Below are positions 63,168 through 64,000 of a stretch of 64,000 bases of DNA, one piece after another. This DNA comes from Nocardia xishanensis NBRC 101358. Lineage in GTDB: Bacteria > Actinomycetota > Actinomycetes > Mycobacteriales > Mycobacteriaceae. Location: NCBI RefSeq assembly GCF_001613365.1, contig NZ_BDCF01000009.1, forward strand, positions 186,001-250,000. Direction: 5' to 3'. The translations under genes were made by a program, and so were the position numbers. The notes under the pieces are model-generated. The model saw only the letters and a program-made list of their open reading frames with translations. It searched no databases and was not told where the DNA came from. How positions within the stretch are numbered: position 1 is the first letter of the stretch; each line of letters starts with the position of its first letter.

Positions 63168-64000
63168 GGATGGCGAGCGCGGTCGGGGTGACTGGAAGGC
63201 GCGACGTGGATCGCGAAATAGCGGTCCCTACGCCGGGGGGACTGGTGACACCGGACCGGTGGACATCGCCGCGGTACGCCGTGACGATGCTCTGATCGAC
63301 GCCATCGCCAGCGATGGACCGGTACAGACCGATAGTGCGGAGGAGTTTCAGCTAGCAGCACTGCTGGCCGATTGGCGTGCGGAACTGATTTCGCCGCCGC
63401 TGCCGAGCACACCGGATCTGGACGCGGTCGTTGCCGCGGTCAACCAGGAGATCGGCGCGCGCAAGGTTCGAGTCGGCGCAGTCAACCGTGGCCGTCTTCG
63501 GCTTGTCGGTCCGATCGCGGGAACCGCGGCGGCATTGGCCCTGGTCTTCGGCGGTGTGACAGCGTTCTCCTACAGCGCCGAGCCCGGCGATCCGCTGTGG
63601 CGGGTCAAAGAGGTCGTGTTCAGCGAGCAGGCGCAGACCACCGTGGTGCAGCGAGCGGGCACCGAGCTCGACCAGGCCGAGCAGGCTCTGGCACAGCGCA
63701 ATCCGGCGCAGGCGAGGGCGCTGCTCGAACGCGCGTCGGTGAACGTCGACCAGGTCAGCGACTCGGGCAAGAAGCAGGATCTGGAGGCCGAGTGGCAGAA
63801 GCTGCTCACGCAGCTGCGTGAGCTGTCGCCGGAGGCGGCGGCCGCGCTGGAGCAGGCCACCACCACGAACCAACCGCGGCCGACTGGCTCGCCCGCTTCC
63901 ACCACCACGCCGACACAGCCTGCTCGTGAGACGACCACTATCACCAACATGATGGTGCCGCCGGCCTCGGCGACCACGCCGCCTGCCACCGCGGAGCCGG
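63160..64000 (+). CDS. rsdA: Anti-sigma-D factor RsdA, 3' end outside the window
   Basis: A partial membrane protein that runs off the window, at least 280 residues. The SigD-binding segment is VDIAAVRRDDALIDAIASDG, then QLAALLADWRAEL. One membrane helix (LVGPIAGTAAALALVFGGVTA) is followed by an exported domain with helical TELDQAEQALAQRNPAQARAL and a Thr/Pro-rich tail. In M. tuberculosis RsdA holds SigD inactive and is removed by proteolysis. The ATG lies inside the sigD coding end, in another frame, so translation is coupled. Confidence 0.9.
   Translation, partial: MARDGERGRGDWKARRGSRNSGPYAGGTGDTGPVDIAAVRRDDALIDAIASDGPVQTDSAEEFQLAALLADWRAELISPPLPSTPDLDAVVAAVNQEIGARKVRVGAVNRGRLRLVGPIAGTAAALALVFGGVTAFSYSAEPGDPLWRVKEVVFSEQAQTTVVQRAGTELDQAEQALAQRNPAQARALLERASVNVDQVSDSGKKQDLEAEWQKLLTQLRELSPEAAAALEQATTTNQPRPTGSPASTTTPTQPARETTTITNMMVPPASATTPPATAEP

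Overview
The window is high-GC actinobacterial chromosome and most likely comes from Nocardia or a close relative in the Mycobacteriales. The main reasons are recognised protein families (ESX-4 type VII secretion core, WhiB3, SigD/RsdA, a His-tailed GroEL1, four paralogous Nocardia-type lipoproteins) and a gene order that matches, from memory, the Mycobacterium tuberculosis segment Rv3450c (eccB4) to Rv3413c (rsdA). No database search was run; family names rest on motifs read from the translated sequence.

Layout. 1-6.6 kb: the 3' part of a sensor histidine kinase coupled to a TAXI-type binding lipoprotein, CsoR with an operator, an EamA transporter, mtnP and a galE-like epimerase, a broken NmrA-type gene, and an FMN reductase. 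6.6-19.2 kb: ESX-4 core (eccE, eccB, mycP, eccD, eccC and an Rv3446c-like protein), with a potassium-channel gene between eccB and mycP. 19.2-34.5 kb: an accessory block where M. tuberculosis carries only esxU/esxT. It holds two WXG100 genes in inverted orientation, a membrane Ser/Thr kinase, four tandem lipoproteins, a zinc-ribbon/FHA protein, a zinc-metallopeptidase lipoprotein, an FHA-ABC transporter (Rv1747 type) and an actin-fold-like membrane protein. 34.5-54.5 kb: conserved housekeeping genes (rplM-rpsI, glmM, glmS, nnr, alr, tsaE-tsaB-rimI-tsaD), interrupted by an AbiEi/DUF559-like gene, an ABC-F protein, a PspC protein, a three-gene EspC/WXG-like module (41.2-43.6 kb), a hydrolase lacking its serine nucleophile, a decayed MarR gene and a cupredoxin. 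54.6-64 kb: an Hsp70-like membrane protein divergent from a CIRCE-controlled groES-groEL1 pair, sigK with a truncated anti-sigma gene, whiB3, an Rv3415c-like gene, sigD and the start of rsdA, cut by the window end.

How it fits together. EccB, EccC, EccD, EccE and MycP would form the secretion pore. The WXG100 pair, and possibly the EspC-like module, are candidate substrates. The kinase, the FHA proteins and the FHA-ABC transporter resemble the mycobacterial PknF-Rv1747 phospho-signalling pair. The strongest leads are this signalling/lipoprotein block inside the ESX-4 neighbourhood, the SigK partner that stops just before its membrane segment, the very strong hairpin between groES and groEL1, and several inverted repeats over start codons or promoters.
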